DNA of 51,977 nucleotides from Candidatus Adlerbacteria bacterium RIFCSPLOWO2_01_FULL_51_16 (GTDB lineage Bacteria > Patescibacteriota > Minisyncoccia > Phycocordibacterales > SBAW01), in assembly GCA_001775485.1 (NCBI GenBank), contig MEWX01000026.1, forward strand, positions 1 through 51,977, read 5' to 3'. The position numbers and the translations under genes are program-made. The stretch's first letter is position 1; each line of letters begins with the position of its first letter. Shown one piece after another: positions 9,043-17,138 of this stretch. The notes beneath the pieces were generated by a model. The model did not search any database. It saw nothing but the letters and a program-made list of their open reading frames with translations, and was not told the DNA's origin.

Positions 9043-10313
9043 CGACCGTAAATACTCCGCGAGGCAAACTCCATTCGTTATTGCGTTGGAGCGAGAAATA
9101 TATGAAAACCGATATGGTGTATCTCGCCGAGGGCGGTTTTTGGATAAGTGTGGGGACCTTTGTCACCGCCTGTTCGTCTTTTGTCCTCTCCATCGCCTTC
9201 GCCAACCTGATACCGGTTACGGTATACGGTATCTACAAATACATTATTTCGATTGCGGCGATACTTAACGCCTTCACCTTAAACGGTCTTGATATTGCCG
9301 TGACCGCGGCCGTGTCGCGCGGAAAAGAGGGGGTATTGCGGCAAGCGTTTACTACAAACTTGTGGTGGAGCATCCCAAGCAGTGTCGTTGCAATTGGGGG
9401 TGCCTCGTACTACTTTATTAACGACAATTCAGTGTTCGGGATCGCCCTTTTGTGTATTGCGCTCTTGCAACCTCTTACCGTAAGCGTCAACTTCGGAGCG
9501 GCATATCTTGTGGGGAGGCGTTCATTCAAAGAGCTCGCCCTTTTTTATACGGTCGACAACATCATACCGACTCTCGCGCTCATCGGAGTCATGCAGGTTT
9601 CAAAAAGTGCCTTGGTCATCATCGTAACCTATTTTCTCTCCAATCTCGCGACAACCGCGGCCATGTATTGGTATGTGCTGTGGCGCTTCAAGCCAAATAC
9701 TGAAAAAGACGACCACGCTATCACGTACGGCAAACACCTCTCCGCAATGAACATACTCGCAAATGTCGCGGACAACTTTGACAAAATCCTCACTTTCCAG
9801 TTGTTGGGTCCCGCCGAGCTCGCTATATACTCCTTTGCGTTGGCGCTCCCCTCGCAGACAAAACTTATTACAAAGCCTCTTTTCAATCTTATCTTTCCAA
9901 AATTTTCGGTACGGCCGGAGGGGGAACTGCGTCAGAGCATGGGTGAAAAGACACTGCGCTTTTTTATCGCCGGGGTAGTACTCGCTACTGGGTACATACT
10001 CGTAGCACCTATCGCCTTTAAGATATTTTATCCCCAGTACGAAAGCGCGGTGTTCCTCTCCCAAATATTCGCCCTATCGATGCTTGCGGTTACCGCGACA
10101 CCCATGGGCACATTCATCAGCGCGAAGCGCAAAGTCCGCGCACAATACATTATGAACATCGGCATAAGCATCTTTCAGCTTGCCTCTGCGGTTGTGGGGA
10201 TACTATTTGCGGGTCTTCTCGGGCTTATTCTTGCGCGCGTAGCGACACGGTTCGTAGGCGCCTTTTCTGCCGTCTTTTTCTATTACACCGACCGAAGTGG
10301 AGAGACCCTATGA
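9039..10313 (+). CDS. Wzx-like oligosaccharide flippase
   Basis: I place the start at 9039, where ATG overlaps the previous stop (ATGA); the frame stays open upstream to 8967, but that part is only antisense to GT4 coding sequence. The 424-residue product is almost entirely hydrophobic helices, starting at AEGGFWISVGTFV, in the pattern of the MATE/MOP Wzx family with 12 or more segments. Wzx proteins move polyprenyl-pyrophosphate oligosaccharide repeats across the cytoplasmic membrane. Its place between a GT4 and another transferase, with 4-nt overlaps at both ends, fits export of the product assembled by this operon. Confidence 0.85.
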   Translation: MTTVNTPRGKLHSLLRWSEKYMKTDMVYLAEGGFWISVGTFVTACSSFVLSIAFANLIPVTVYGIYKYIISIAAILNAFTLNGLDIAVTAAVSRGKEGVLRQAFTTNLWWSIPSSVVAIGGASYYFINDNSVFGIALLCIALLQPLTVSVNFGAAYLVGRRSFKELALFYTVDNIIPTLALIGVMQVSKSALVIIVTYFLSNLATTAAMYWYVLWRFKPNTEKDDHAITYGKHLSAMNILANVADNFDKILTFQLLGPAELAIYSFALALPSQTKLITKPLFNLIFPKFSVRPEGELRQSMGEKTLRFFIAGVVLATGYILVAPIAFKIFYPQYESAVFLSQIFALSMLAVTATPMGTFISAKRKVRAQYIMNIGISIFQLASAVVGILFAGLLGLILARVATRFVGAFSAVFFYYTDRSGETL

Positions 10314-11290
10314 TCAAACAACTTACAACGCCTGTTGCAATTATTGTCTTTAAACGCCTTGATGCTACCAAAAAGATGTTTGAAGCCGTGCGCGCGGCAC
10401 AACCACAGGAGTTCTACATCATCGCCGATGGATGGAGAAACGACGCGGAGAAAGAAAAGTGCCTGGCGGTGCGGAAATATCTTGAAGGTGCAGTCGATTG
10501 GCCGTGCGCAGTACGTAAAAATTATGCGGATGTAAATCTCGGCTGCAAAAAGCGCGTCGTCTCCGGTCTCGATTGGGTTTTCTCGGAAGTTGAAGAAGCA
10601 ATCATCCTTGAAGACGATTGCGTGCCGGACCAGAGCTTCTTCCCTTTTTGTGAAGAGATCCTTCTGAAATACCGCAACGAGCCGCGTGTGATGCAAATTG
10701 CAGGACTCAATGTCCAGCATAAGAACAGGTATTTCAACACCAACGGCGCAAGTTATTACTTCTCGCAATTCGGGGAAATTTGGGGGTGGGCCACCTGGCG
10801 CAGAGCTTGGAGTCTTTACGACGCAAAAATGGGGGCCTGGCCTCACGCAAAAGAAGCCGGATTATTACAAGAGCGCATTAAAGACCTCGGCATAGTAGAC
10901 TATTTCGAATATCGGTTTGATTTCGTGTATGGTGCGAGAGAAGACCGGAAAAAGTCCGATGTTTGGGGAGCACAGTGGATCTTTACACAATTATTACACG
11001 GTGGGCTTTCGATCGTTCCAAAAACTAATCTCATATCTAATGTGGGCGACAGTGACGACGCAACACACAAAAAGGCGGCAACTGCAGGGAGTGAGTTTTT
11101 AAGAATGAAGACTACCCCGGTTGTATTTCCTCTCGTACACCCGCAAACTATCGAAGCGGATGAGTTAGCCGACGCGTTTAGTCTGCGCGTCGGCTCCGGT
11201 ATTAAAAAAAGGCCTATCGAAAAAGGGCTTTTCTTTCTCAAACATCATGCGCCATTCCTCCACCGCGCACTCAAGTACTTAAAACAATGA
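10310..11290 (+). CDS. GT-A fold glycosyltransferase (HlpA-like)
   Basis: The 326-residue protein starts at an ATGA overlap with the flippase. It has a GT-A nucleotide-sugar fold: a first strand PVAIIVFKR, a DxD-like metal site in LEDDCVPD (100-107), and the conserved GEIWGWATWRRAW block (155-167) that marks the HlpA-like or nucleotide-diphospho-sugar transferase group found in polysaccharide clusters. The C-terminal third is basic. It should add one sugar to the growing chain; donor and linkage cannot be read from sequence. Family assignment rests on recalled motif similarity. Confidence 0.75.
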   Translation: MIKQLTTPVAIIVFKRLDATKKMFEAVRAAQPQEFYIIADGWRNDAEKEKCLAVRKYLEGAVDWPCAVRKNYADVNLGCKKRVVSGLDWVFSEVEEAIILEDDCVPDQSFFPFCEEILLKYRNEPRVMQIAGLNVQHKNRYFNTNGASYYFSQFGEIWGWATWRRAWSLYDAKMGAWPHAKEAGLLQERIKDLGIVDYFEYRFDFVYGAREDRKKSDVWGAQWIFTQLLHGGLSIVPKTNLISNVGDSDDATHKKAATAGSEFLRMKTTPVVFPLVHPQTIEADELADAFSLRVGSGIKKRPIEKGLFFLKHHAPFLHRALKYLKQ

Positions 11291-12024
11291 ACATAAAACC
11301 CCGAAGTAGAATACGGAATAAGATTTCTCACCTATTACTCAAAGCTCGTAAAAGAGTTGAAAATGAGATACGGGAAGATTTTGAAAAAAGCGGCGAATCC
11401 TACTTAATACACTCTATTGCCGAAGAATACGCCGGAGAAAAGATAACGGTATTTGATGTTGGAGCAAATATTGGCTCATGGAGCACTCTACTTGCTCGAG
11501 AAGTTTCCAAACACAAAAGCGTTCTCGATTTGCATGCTTTCGAGCCCGACGCAGATTATCATGGACCCGGCGAATTTATTAAAGCGGCCGTATCTTCAAC
11601 ACCAGGAACAGTGCAGATATATAAAAGAAAAGACAGTGATCAGTCGTCTTTGTACGAAAGAAGGCTGGCGCACTCAAAGCAGGGCGATGCAAAAATCCTA
11701 GAAATCCCTGCTATTCGCTTAGACGATTACATCAAGAAAAACAATCTACAGCATATAGACCTTTTAAAAATAGACGTAGAGGGGCATGAACTCTCTGTCT
11801 TAAAGAGCTTGGGTTCATATTTGAGACCATCTTTTGTTACTTACATACAGTTTGAATACGGCATCACTTATGTTGACGCGAGCACATACCTTCTGGATAT
11901 GTATGAGATTCTGAAAGAATACCGAATATGTAAACTCTTCCCTAACCACCTGGAGGAAACTCCCTACCAGAGCGATTTGGAGGATTTTATGTTTACGAAT
12001 TACGTCGCAGTAGCAAAAATCTAA
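11287..12024 (+). CDS. FkbM-family methyltransferase
   Basis: The 245-residue protein contains the SAM-binding motif I VFDVGANIG (55-63) and the FkbM hallmark LLKIDVEGHE (159-168). FkbM enzymes O-methylate sugars or polyketides; in glycan clusters they cap or decorate residues. The start overlaps the preceding gene by ATGA, and the 3' end overlaps the convergent GT4 stop by 4 nt (12021-12024). The gene is visibly more AT-rich than the transferases before it, and the same holds for the FkbM gene at 13349, which suggests separate acquisition. The target hydroxyl is unknown. Confidence 0.88.
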   Translation: MNIKPRSRIRNKISHLLLKARKRVENEIREDFEKSGESYLIHSIAEEYAGEKITVFDVGANIGSWSTLLAREVSKHKSVLDLHAFEPDADYHGPGEFIKAAVSSTPGTVQIYKRKDSDQSSLYERRLAHSKQGDAKILEIPAIRLDDYIKKNNLQHIDLLKIDVEGHELSVLKSLGSYLRPSFVTYIQFEYGITYVDASTYLLDMYEILKEYRICKLFPNHLEETPYQSDLEDFMFTNYVAVAKI

Positions 12025-13235
12025 TAAAATTTTCCGTACTGCGCCAACTGCCGTTCAAGTGAAAATTCTTTTGTAAGTCGCGTGCGGCCTGCAGCACCAA
12101 ACCGTGCCGCTAGAGCTTCATCTTGCAGTAGTGTAGTAATTTTTTGAGCTAATAAATCAATATCGAGCGGATTGATAATAAAGCCGGTAACCCCATTTTC
12201 AACTACCTCGCAGGAACCGCCGAAACAGGTTGCGATAACCGGTTTGCCTGCCGCCATTGCTTCAAGATTAGCTGTGGGAAATGAATCAAAAATAATTGAG
12301 GGCACCGCGACAACAGAGGCCTTACAGTATTGTTCGGGCATTTGCGGATATGGGACTGGAGGATGAAGCACGATATTTTTTCTGATATCGAGTTCATCTA
12401 TAAGAGCATCCATCACCGGCTCTTTTTGACCCACAGGAAAACCAATAACATGCAGCTGCGCTTCAGGTATTTCTTCTACAACCTTAGCAAAGGCGCGCAG
12501 TGTTACATCCCTGCCTTTGTCCGGCGTAAAGCGTCCTACAAAAAGAACCGTTGGTTCGTTGTGCGGAGGACAGTTTTTAAATCGCTCACTGTCTATGCCA
12601 TTATGTACAACAGAAACATTGCCCTTAATGCCATTGTCTGCAAGTGCTTGTTTCAGCGCCTCGCTTACGGCAAAAATCTGATCAACCTGCTTTAGACACC
12701 TCCGGATAATAAAGTTACGGAGTGGGTTGTACCGCAGACGCGCGTCTTTGAGATTCACAAGCCACGGCACATGGTAGTTGAAAGCGGTGGGAATGGCAGT
12801 TGAAGAGTAATCTATAAAATTGTGGAGCTTTTGGTAGGCGAAACTCATAACGTCGTGCGCGGTCAGAAACACCTTTGCCCCGCTTCGTTTTGCGATTGTA
12901 ATGGAACGGTATGAAAAATAATGATGAATATTGTGAAAATGCACTATGTCGGGGCTAAATGCTTTCAATTCCTTTTCAAATGCTTTGGTCAATTCTCTAT
13001 TATTCAAACTCTTATACGCCCACCACCGCGGGAGATAATCAGTATAGAAAGTGTGTACTGAAATTCCTTCGTACATACTCGCGCCAATTGGCATATTTTT
13101 GTCTTGTGTCGTAGTAAAAACCTGCACCTCAAAACCCCGCTCGAGCAATCCCTTTGCATGCAGGTAGGCAATGGTGTTGGCTCCTCCCCACCCCCGCGGG
13201 GGGAACCCGTCATTTACAATAAGAACTTTTTTCAT
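12021..13235 (-). CDS. Glycosyltransferase family 4
   Basis: I place the start at ATG 13235 (MKKVLIVNDGFPPRGWGGAN), the usual GT4 N-terminus with its glycine-rich acceptor loop; the frame continues upstream to 13298, but those 21 residues have no GT4 counterpart. The 404-residue protein has the second Rossmann half beginning near FVGRFTPDKGRD and a donor-site DSFPTANLE followed by AMAAGKPVIAT, with Asp in place of the first Glu of the EX7E pair. The first 36 bp recur at 14367-14402, indicating that this gene once followed the methyltransferase at 14398 directly. It should add a sugar to a lipid-linked glycan. Confidence 0.88.
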   Translation of the reverse strand: MKKVLIVNDGFPPRGWGGANTIAYLHAKGLLERGFEVQVFTTTQDKNMPIGASMYEGISVHTFYTDYLPRWWAYKSLNNRELTKAFEKELKAFSPDIVHFHNIHHYFSYRSITIAKRSGAKVFLTAHDVMSFAYQKLHNFIDYSSTAIPTAFNYHVPWLVNLKDARLRYNPLRNFIIRRCLKQVDQIFAVSEALKQALADNGIKGNVSVVHNGIDSERFKNCPPHNEPTVLFVGRFTPDKGRDVTLRAFAKVVEEIPEAQLHVIGFPVGQKEPVMDALIDELDIRKNIVLHPPVPYPQMPEQYCKASVVAVPSIIFDSFPTANLEAMAAGKPVIATCFGGSCEVVENGVTGFIINPLDIDLLAQKITTLLQDEALAARFGAAGRTRLTKEFSLERQLAQYGKFY

Positions 13236-13236
13236 A
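13201..13236. repeat. 36-bp direct repeat, copy 1 (start of the GT4 gene)
   Basis: The 36 bases from 13201 to 13236 are identical to 14367-14402 and in the same orientation. This copy is the functional 5' end of the GT4 coding sequence, read on the minus strand. The two copies bracket the plus-strand FkbM gene at 13349-14278. Confidence 0.95.
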
Positions 13237-13348
13237 CTAAAAGACACATAACAGTAGAACTGCTGCGCATCTTGAAGTGTAACAAACCTAATAATCAACG
13301 CGAGCTTTTGCTTTATGGTGCTGGTCGTGTTAGTTTTTGTGATGTTAT

Positions 13349-14278
13349 ATGAAATATATCGGAAGGAAATTAATTAGTCAGATTTTATACCACACCCACT
13401 CCGAAAAATATCAAAATATTTTGATGTGGCCTGTCGCTCGTCGGGTGCTGGGAGAGCAATATATAGAAACTGTGAATATCGGCGACGACATACGCATGCA
13501 TCTATATTCGGACATGCATGATATGGCAGTTAAATCACTACTATTTTACTCTGACCGCGTCCACTATGCGATGGAGCCGATCACTGCGCGGCTCTTTATT
13601 AAATTGGCAAAACATGCGTCCTGCATCGTGGCGGCAGGAGGGCATCTTGGTTATTATTCACTCATAGCAGCAAAACATAACCCATTAGCAAGCATCTATA
13701 CTTTTGAGCCGGTATCAAAAATATACGCCCGCTTAGTCGAAAACGCTAAGTTAAACAATTCCAATATTCATGCAGAACATAAGGCCCTTTCAGATACAGA
13801 AGGCGAGGTAATCATGAATGTCGATGATGGACAATCGTCAGTTCTATCTGGCAAGAAAAAAGTGCCGCAGGAGAAAGTCAGGGCTACAACTATGGACGCA
13901 TATTTCAGTCGACAAAAAAACTGGCCTAATCTTATACTTTTGGACGTGGAGGGTTACGAAGCAACCGTGCTCTCTGGAGCCAAAGAAACACTTGCGCATA
14001 AACCTGATTTGATAATGGAAATAAATCTACACATGATACGAGGTGCATACAAAGGAGAGATACAACTTACTCAAAATCTTAAAAATCTTGGGTATTCGCT
14101 CTACATTATTCGCGACAACTATAAGCATCTTTCCATGCTTACCACTCCCATGGAGGTGAGTGTGGCGCCGTTTAGGCCGGGTGATTCATCCCTATTTACA
14201 AGTACTTGGGCGAACATTTTTGCTACGATGAAGACGAGTGCAGAACTTGAAAAATTTGGTATTCAAATCACGGATTAA
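13349..14278 (+). CDS. FkbM-family methyltransferase, inserted in a minus-strand operon
   Basis: The 309-residue protein has the FkbM C-terminal hallmark LLDVEGYEATVLSGA (197-211) and TFEP in the SAM-binding region. Motif I is unusual: AAGGHLGYYS (95-104) replaces the normal DVGANIGYYS, losing the acidic residue and the Asn. The gene is on the opposite strand from its neighbours, is clearly AT-rich, and sits between two copies of a 36-bp repeat derived from the GT4 start, so it is almost certainly a late insertion. It may methylate a sugar of the local glycan; the altered motif leaves SAM binding uncertain. Confidence 0.85.
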   Translation: MKYIGRKLISQILYHTHSEKYQNILMWPVARRVLGEQYIETVNIGDDIRMHLYSDMHDMAVKSLLFYSDRVHYAMEPITARLFIKLAKHASCIVAAGGHLGYYSLIAAKHNPLASIYTFEPVSKIYARLVENAKLNNSNIHAEHKALSDTEGEVIMNVDDGQSSVLSGKKKVPQEKVRATTMDAYFSRQKNWPNLILLDVEGYEATVLSGAKETLAHKPDLIMEINLHMIRGAYKGEIQLTQNLKNLGYSLYIIRDNYKHLSMLTTPMEVSVAPFRPGDSSLFTSTWANIFATMKTSAELEKFGIQITD

Positions 14279-14296
14279 AAAATAAAAAATTAATCA

Positions 14297-14401
14297 TTAG
14301 AGCATTATTGTAACTTTGCGATAGCAAGAAGTCCACTGTCCGTAACAAATCTTACATCCTTGTGGCGGGAACCCGTCATTTACAATAAGAACTTTTTTCA
14401 T
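14297..14401 (-). pseudogene. Remnant of the 5' end of a GT4 gene
   Basis: From ATG 14401, which overlaps the stop of the methyltransferase gene by ATGA, the frame reads MKKVLIVNDGFPP exactly as the intact GT4 at 13235, then diverges (QGCKICYGQ instead of RGWGGANT) and stops at 14297 after 34 codons. Only the first 13 residues are recognisable. It marks the original position of the GT4 start before about 1.1 kb carrying the FkbM gene was inserted. The remaining codons look like non-coding AT-rich sequence. Confidence 0.75.
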
Positions 14402-14402
14402 A
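14367..14402. repeat. 36-bp direct repeat, copy 2
   Basis: These bases match 13201-13236 without a mismatch. Similarity extends a few bases further, as CPP-type codons, before being lost. This copy keeps the ATGA junction with the upstream methyltransferase and is therefore the better candidate for the ancestral location. Confidence 0.95.
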
Positions 14403-14952
14403 AACGCTTTAAAATAAGACCGCGATTTATTGGATGTTTGGTAAAATCCGTCAAAGCATTTATGGAGTCAACATAGTGGGGACGGTCGGCATCGTCGAGT
14501 AGTATGGATCCCCCCCGTTTCACTTTTGTCCGTGCGTGTAGCAGGCATTGTGTACGACATCTGCCGTCTACGATGATGAGGTCGAAGTAAACATCGGGGT
14601 AAGAATCTATTGCTTCCACATATTTTTTATACGTTAGGTGTCCGTATTTCCCGCTACTCCGATACGGTTCCGTTTGTTTGGATTGTCGAGATGCGGGTTC
14701 GGGCAAAATAAGCTTCAAGCGGCAGTTGAATACGAGGTTAAAAATGACACTCAACAGAACTTTTATGTACCATCGTTTACTCGATTCAATAGTAATGATC
14801 GACTTTACACGCGGAGCTATAAACAGCGTGGAGCCACCGCTCCCCCACTCAAAAACACGCATATCTTTTGTGAGATGGCTGCCGAGCCAGTCAATCATCT
14901 CTTGGGGCATATAGGGTACTCTAGCCATCGATATATTCATATCGTCATTCAC
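14398..14952 (-). CDS. Small class I SAM-dependent methyltransferase
   Basis: The 184-residue protein has a SAM motif I variant, VFEWGSGGSTLFIA (33-46), then ITIESS at the end of strand 2 and FDLIIVDGRCR for motif II/III, which fit the class I fold (Methyltransf_24-like). Its ATG overlaps the stop of the upstream deacetylase-FkbM fusion by ATGA (14949-14952); Met5 and Met9 are alternative starts. The substrate is unknown, but the operon suggests a sugar or a lipid-linked glycan. Its stop overlaps the GT4 remnant start. Confidence 0.75.
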   Translation of the reverse strand: MNDDMNISMARVPYMPQEMIDWLGSHLTKDMRVFEWGSGGSTLFIAPRVKSIITIESSKRWYIKVLLSVIFNLVFNCRLKLILPEPASRQSKQTEPYRSSGKYGHLTYKKYVEAIDSYPDVYFDLIIVDGRCRTQCLLHARTKVKRGGSILLDDADRPHYVDSINALTDFTKHPINRGLILKRL

Positions 14953-16298
14953 GAATTGAATATAAATGAATACTCTTCTCCGTTTGGGGAGATATAAAAA
15001 ATCTTATATCCGGCTTCGTGTAGCTTCTCTATCGCCCCTTTTGTCTTATGTATACCAAGTCCTTTCCACCGATGATGAAACTCAACCAGGAGTTGTTTTG
15101 GAAATATTTTTGACGCGAACATATCGTCTATAACTTCATACTCTCCGCCTTCAATATCCATTTTGAGGACGTCAATATAAGTATGGCCAAGCTCGCGCAT
15201 GATGGTCTGTAGGCGCTTCACCGGTGCTTCTACTCCCTTGCCTTCACGCGCCGTCGAATATGAGACCCAGTGTGGTTTAAGTGGTTCTGCAAAATGTTGC
15301 ATTCCGTCTTGCGGACCGATTCCGTACTCATAAAAAATAAAATATTTTGGAAGCTTTTGTTCTTTAAGCCACACAATCGATTTCGGTGTCGGGTCAAACG
15401 CGTGCACTGTTAGATTATATTTTTCAATTAATACCTTATCCCACGAAATATCTTCTCCCACTCCAAACGAGTAAATAATGCTATCGGCAGTAAGATCTCC
15501 CCCGGTAACCCATGACCCGCCAATATGTTCGGACGGGATTACTGTCTCGATGGTCGGGAGTTCCGCGGCTGTAAGTAACTCGCTGTTCGTTACAAAACGG
15601 ATATTTTTGTGGCGTGCGATATAAGCGAGTAACTTTTCAAGATCGTCCCACATGCCGTACGCCTCAAGCTCCCACGAGTGGCCCCAAAGGTGGAATACTT
15701 CGCCGTGTTTTTGGGAATGATCAAAAGCGGATTTCGCAACCGAGAGCCAACTGGTCATACGGCTCCGCGGCACACCGAGCGCGCGGTAGAGCGAGTAGCG
15801 CTCCCGTAGCGGTTCCAGCAACCGCCGCCAATAATATCCCCCTCTCAAATTTTTTCTGAATGGGAACGGATAAACTTGGAGCGTTGTCGGCACTTCATAT
15901 GCACTCGTCGGGAGATCTATTTTTGAAGCAATCGTGGTGCGTGCCCCGCGAAAACCCGCTTCGCGGACGAGTTCTGCTGTTGCCTCATCAAAATATCCCG
16001 AAGGGTAGCAAAACATCGGGACTTCCCCGGCCGTGACACCCTGAAGCCATTCTTTGCTTCCTCGTATCTCGCGAACCTTCTCTTCTTTTAAAAGTTTGCA
16101 CAAGTCCGGATGTGTGAGCGTGTGCGCGCCCACTTCATGTGCTTTTGAAAGTACCCTGATCTCCTCTTCCGACAGACGCTCTTTTCTATACTCTTTGGCG
16201 ACATAAAAAGTCCCCTTCACGCCGTAGCGCGAAAGCAAACGGCCTAGCTTGCGGTCGAGCGTGTCGCCGTCGTCCCAGCTTGTCGTTACATATAGCAT
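14949..16298 (-). CDS. Polysaccharide deacetylase fused to an FkbM-type methyltransferase
   Basis: I take the ATG at 16298 (MLYVTTSWDDGD); the frame stays open to 16343, but the extra 15 residues lie over the promoter of the divergent gene. In the 449-residue form, residues 1-200 are a NodB-type deacetylase with the catalytic and metal motifs SWDDGD (7-12) and HTLTHPD (59-65) plus CYPSG (97-101). The last 190 residues resemble FkbM methyltransferases: a degenerate motif I at YSFGVGED, HAFDPTP, and LKMDIEGGEYEV. A single protein could therefore N-deacetylate a glycan residue and O-methylate it or a neighbour. No signal peptide is visible, so it acts in the cytosol. Confidence 0.82.
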   Translation of the reverse strand: MLYVTTSWDDGDTLDRKLGRLLSRYGVKGTFYVAKEYRKERLSEEEIRVLSKAHEVGAHTLTHPDLCKLLKEEKVREIRGSKEWLQGVTAGEVPMFCYPSGYFDEATAELVREAGFRGARTTIASKIDLPTSAYEVPTTLQVYPFPFRKNLRGGYYWRRLLEPLRERYSLYRALGVPRSRMTSWLSVAKSAFDHSQKHGEVFHLWGHSWELEAYGMWDDLEKLLAYIARHKNIRFVTNSELLTAAELPTIETVIPSEHIGGSWVTGGDLTADSIIYSFGVGEDISWDKVLIEKYNLTVHAFDPTPKSIVWLKEQKLPKYFIFYEYGIGPQDGMQHFAEPLKPHWVSYSTAREGKGVEAPVKRLQTIMRELGHTYIDVLKMDIEGGEYEVIDDMFASKIFPKQLLVEFHHRWKGLGIHKTKGAIEKLHEAGYKIFYISPNGEEYSFIFNS

Positions 16299-16333
16299 GG
16301 TGGCACAATCAAGAATATCACTCACAGGAATGC

Positions 16334-16362
16334 TTGCTAACATGGCTTAATATCGGTATAAC
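16334..16362 (+). promoter_or_regulatory. Sigma-70-type promoter of the SDR gene
   Basis: TTGCTA (16334-16339) and TATAAC (16357-16362) are separated by exactly 17 nt. Transcription would start near 16369, just ahead of the AAGGAG site and the ATG at 16389, and this argues against the upstream in-frame ATG at 16371. Confidence 0.6.
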
Positions 16363-16388
16363 TCTCGAGGATGGAAAAGGAGAACGCC

Positions 16389-17054
16389 ATGGCTACTCTT
16401 ATTATCGGCGGCACCCGCGGCCTCGGGTTTGAAATCGGCGTACTCCTTGCCAAAAGGGGTAGCCGCGTTTTCACGACCGGTAGGTCGCAGAGAGCAATCG
16501 AGGGGTTCACTACAGTTGAACTCCCGGTAAACGAAAAAGTTGCTGAACTTCAAGCGCGGCTCGACACCATCGTATCGGAGCTGCCGCACATAGACCTTCT
16601 TGTCTTCGCCGCAGGGTTCGGCGAACAGGGCACTATCGATGAGTTGAGCGACGAGCATGTCCTTGCAATGATCAACGTCGGTCTTGTATTGCCGGCGCTA
16701 CTTCTGCAGCGGATCCTCAAAAAACAAGGCGGACTCAAGGGGCTCATTGCGATAACCTCGACCTCGCAATGGATTCCGCGGAAGAAGGAGCCCGTCTACA
16801 CCGGTGTGAAGGCGGGGCTTGCGATGCTCGCAAATTCTGTTTCGCTTGACTCGCGGGTGAAGAAAACTCTAGTTGTGGGGCCTGCAGGCATGGACACCGG
16901 CTTTTGGGCTGGCTCCGGCCGCGACACCGCCGGTATGCTCTCTCCGCAGTTTGTCGCGAAGGAAGTGTTTAAGCTCTGGAACGAGAAGTTCGTCTACCGG
17001 CTTGCACGGATACTGCGAGACCCGCCCCGTGTTGAAGTACTGGAAGCAAGATGA
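16389..17054 (+). CDS. Short-chain dehydrogenase/reductase
   Basis: The start at 16389 is chosen because AAGGAG lies about 7 nt upstream; the in-frame ATG at 16371 lacks such a site. The 221-residue classical SDR has the nucleotide loop GGTRGLG (7-13), a Ser in ITSTSQW (122-128) and the catalytic YTGVK (Y137, K141). The substrate is unknown. The gene has its own promoter and a strong terminator directly after the stop, and codon use is richer in G and C than in the glycan genes around it. The next gene is a radical SAM enzyme with its own promoter, so the two may form one modification module. Confidence 0.85.
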   Translation: MATLIIGGTRGLGFEIGVLLAKRGSRVFTTGRSQRAIEGFTTVELPVNEKVAELQARLDTIVSELPHIDLLVFAAGFGEQGTIDELSDEHVLAMINVGLVLPALLLQRILKKQGGLKGLIAITSTSQWIPRKKEPVYTGVKAGLAMLANSVSLDSRVKKTLVVGPAGMDTGFWAGSGRDTAGMLSPQFVAKEVFKLWNEKFVYRLARILRDPPRVEVLEAR

Positions 17055-17083
17055 ACCGCCCTCCGTGAGGGCGGTTCTTTTTT
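17054..17083 (+). terminator. Rho-independent terminator after the SDR gene
   Basis: AACCGCCC (17054-17061) pairs perfectly with GGGCGGTT (17069-17076) around a 7-nt loop and is followed by TCTTTTTT. The hairpin begins within the stop codon region of the SDR gene. Confidence 0.9.
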
Positions 17084-17092
17084 ATTCTCCTG

Positions 17093-17101
17093 TGGTAAAG
17101 T
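17093..17101 (+). promoter_or_regulatory. Extended -10 promoter of the radical SAM gene
   Basis: TGGTAAAGT is an extended -10 element (TGn plus TAAAGT at 17096-17101) with no good -35. The predicted transcription start, near 17108, leaves a 30-nt leader containing the GAGAGGTGAG ribosome site before ATG 17139. Confidence 0.45.
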
Positions 17102-17138
17102 GGGCGCAGACGGACATCTACACAAGAGAGGTGAGACC

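Noticed and set aside
13104-13352. Plus-strand frame before the FkbM gene
   Set aside because: It runs antisense through the GT4 start and lacks a ribosome site and any family resemblance.
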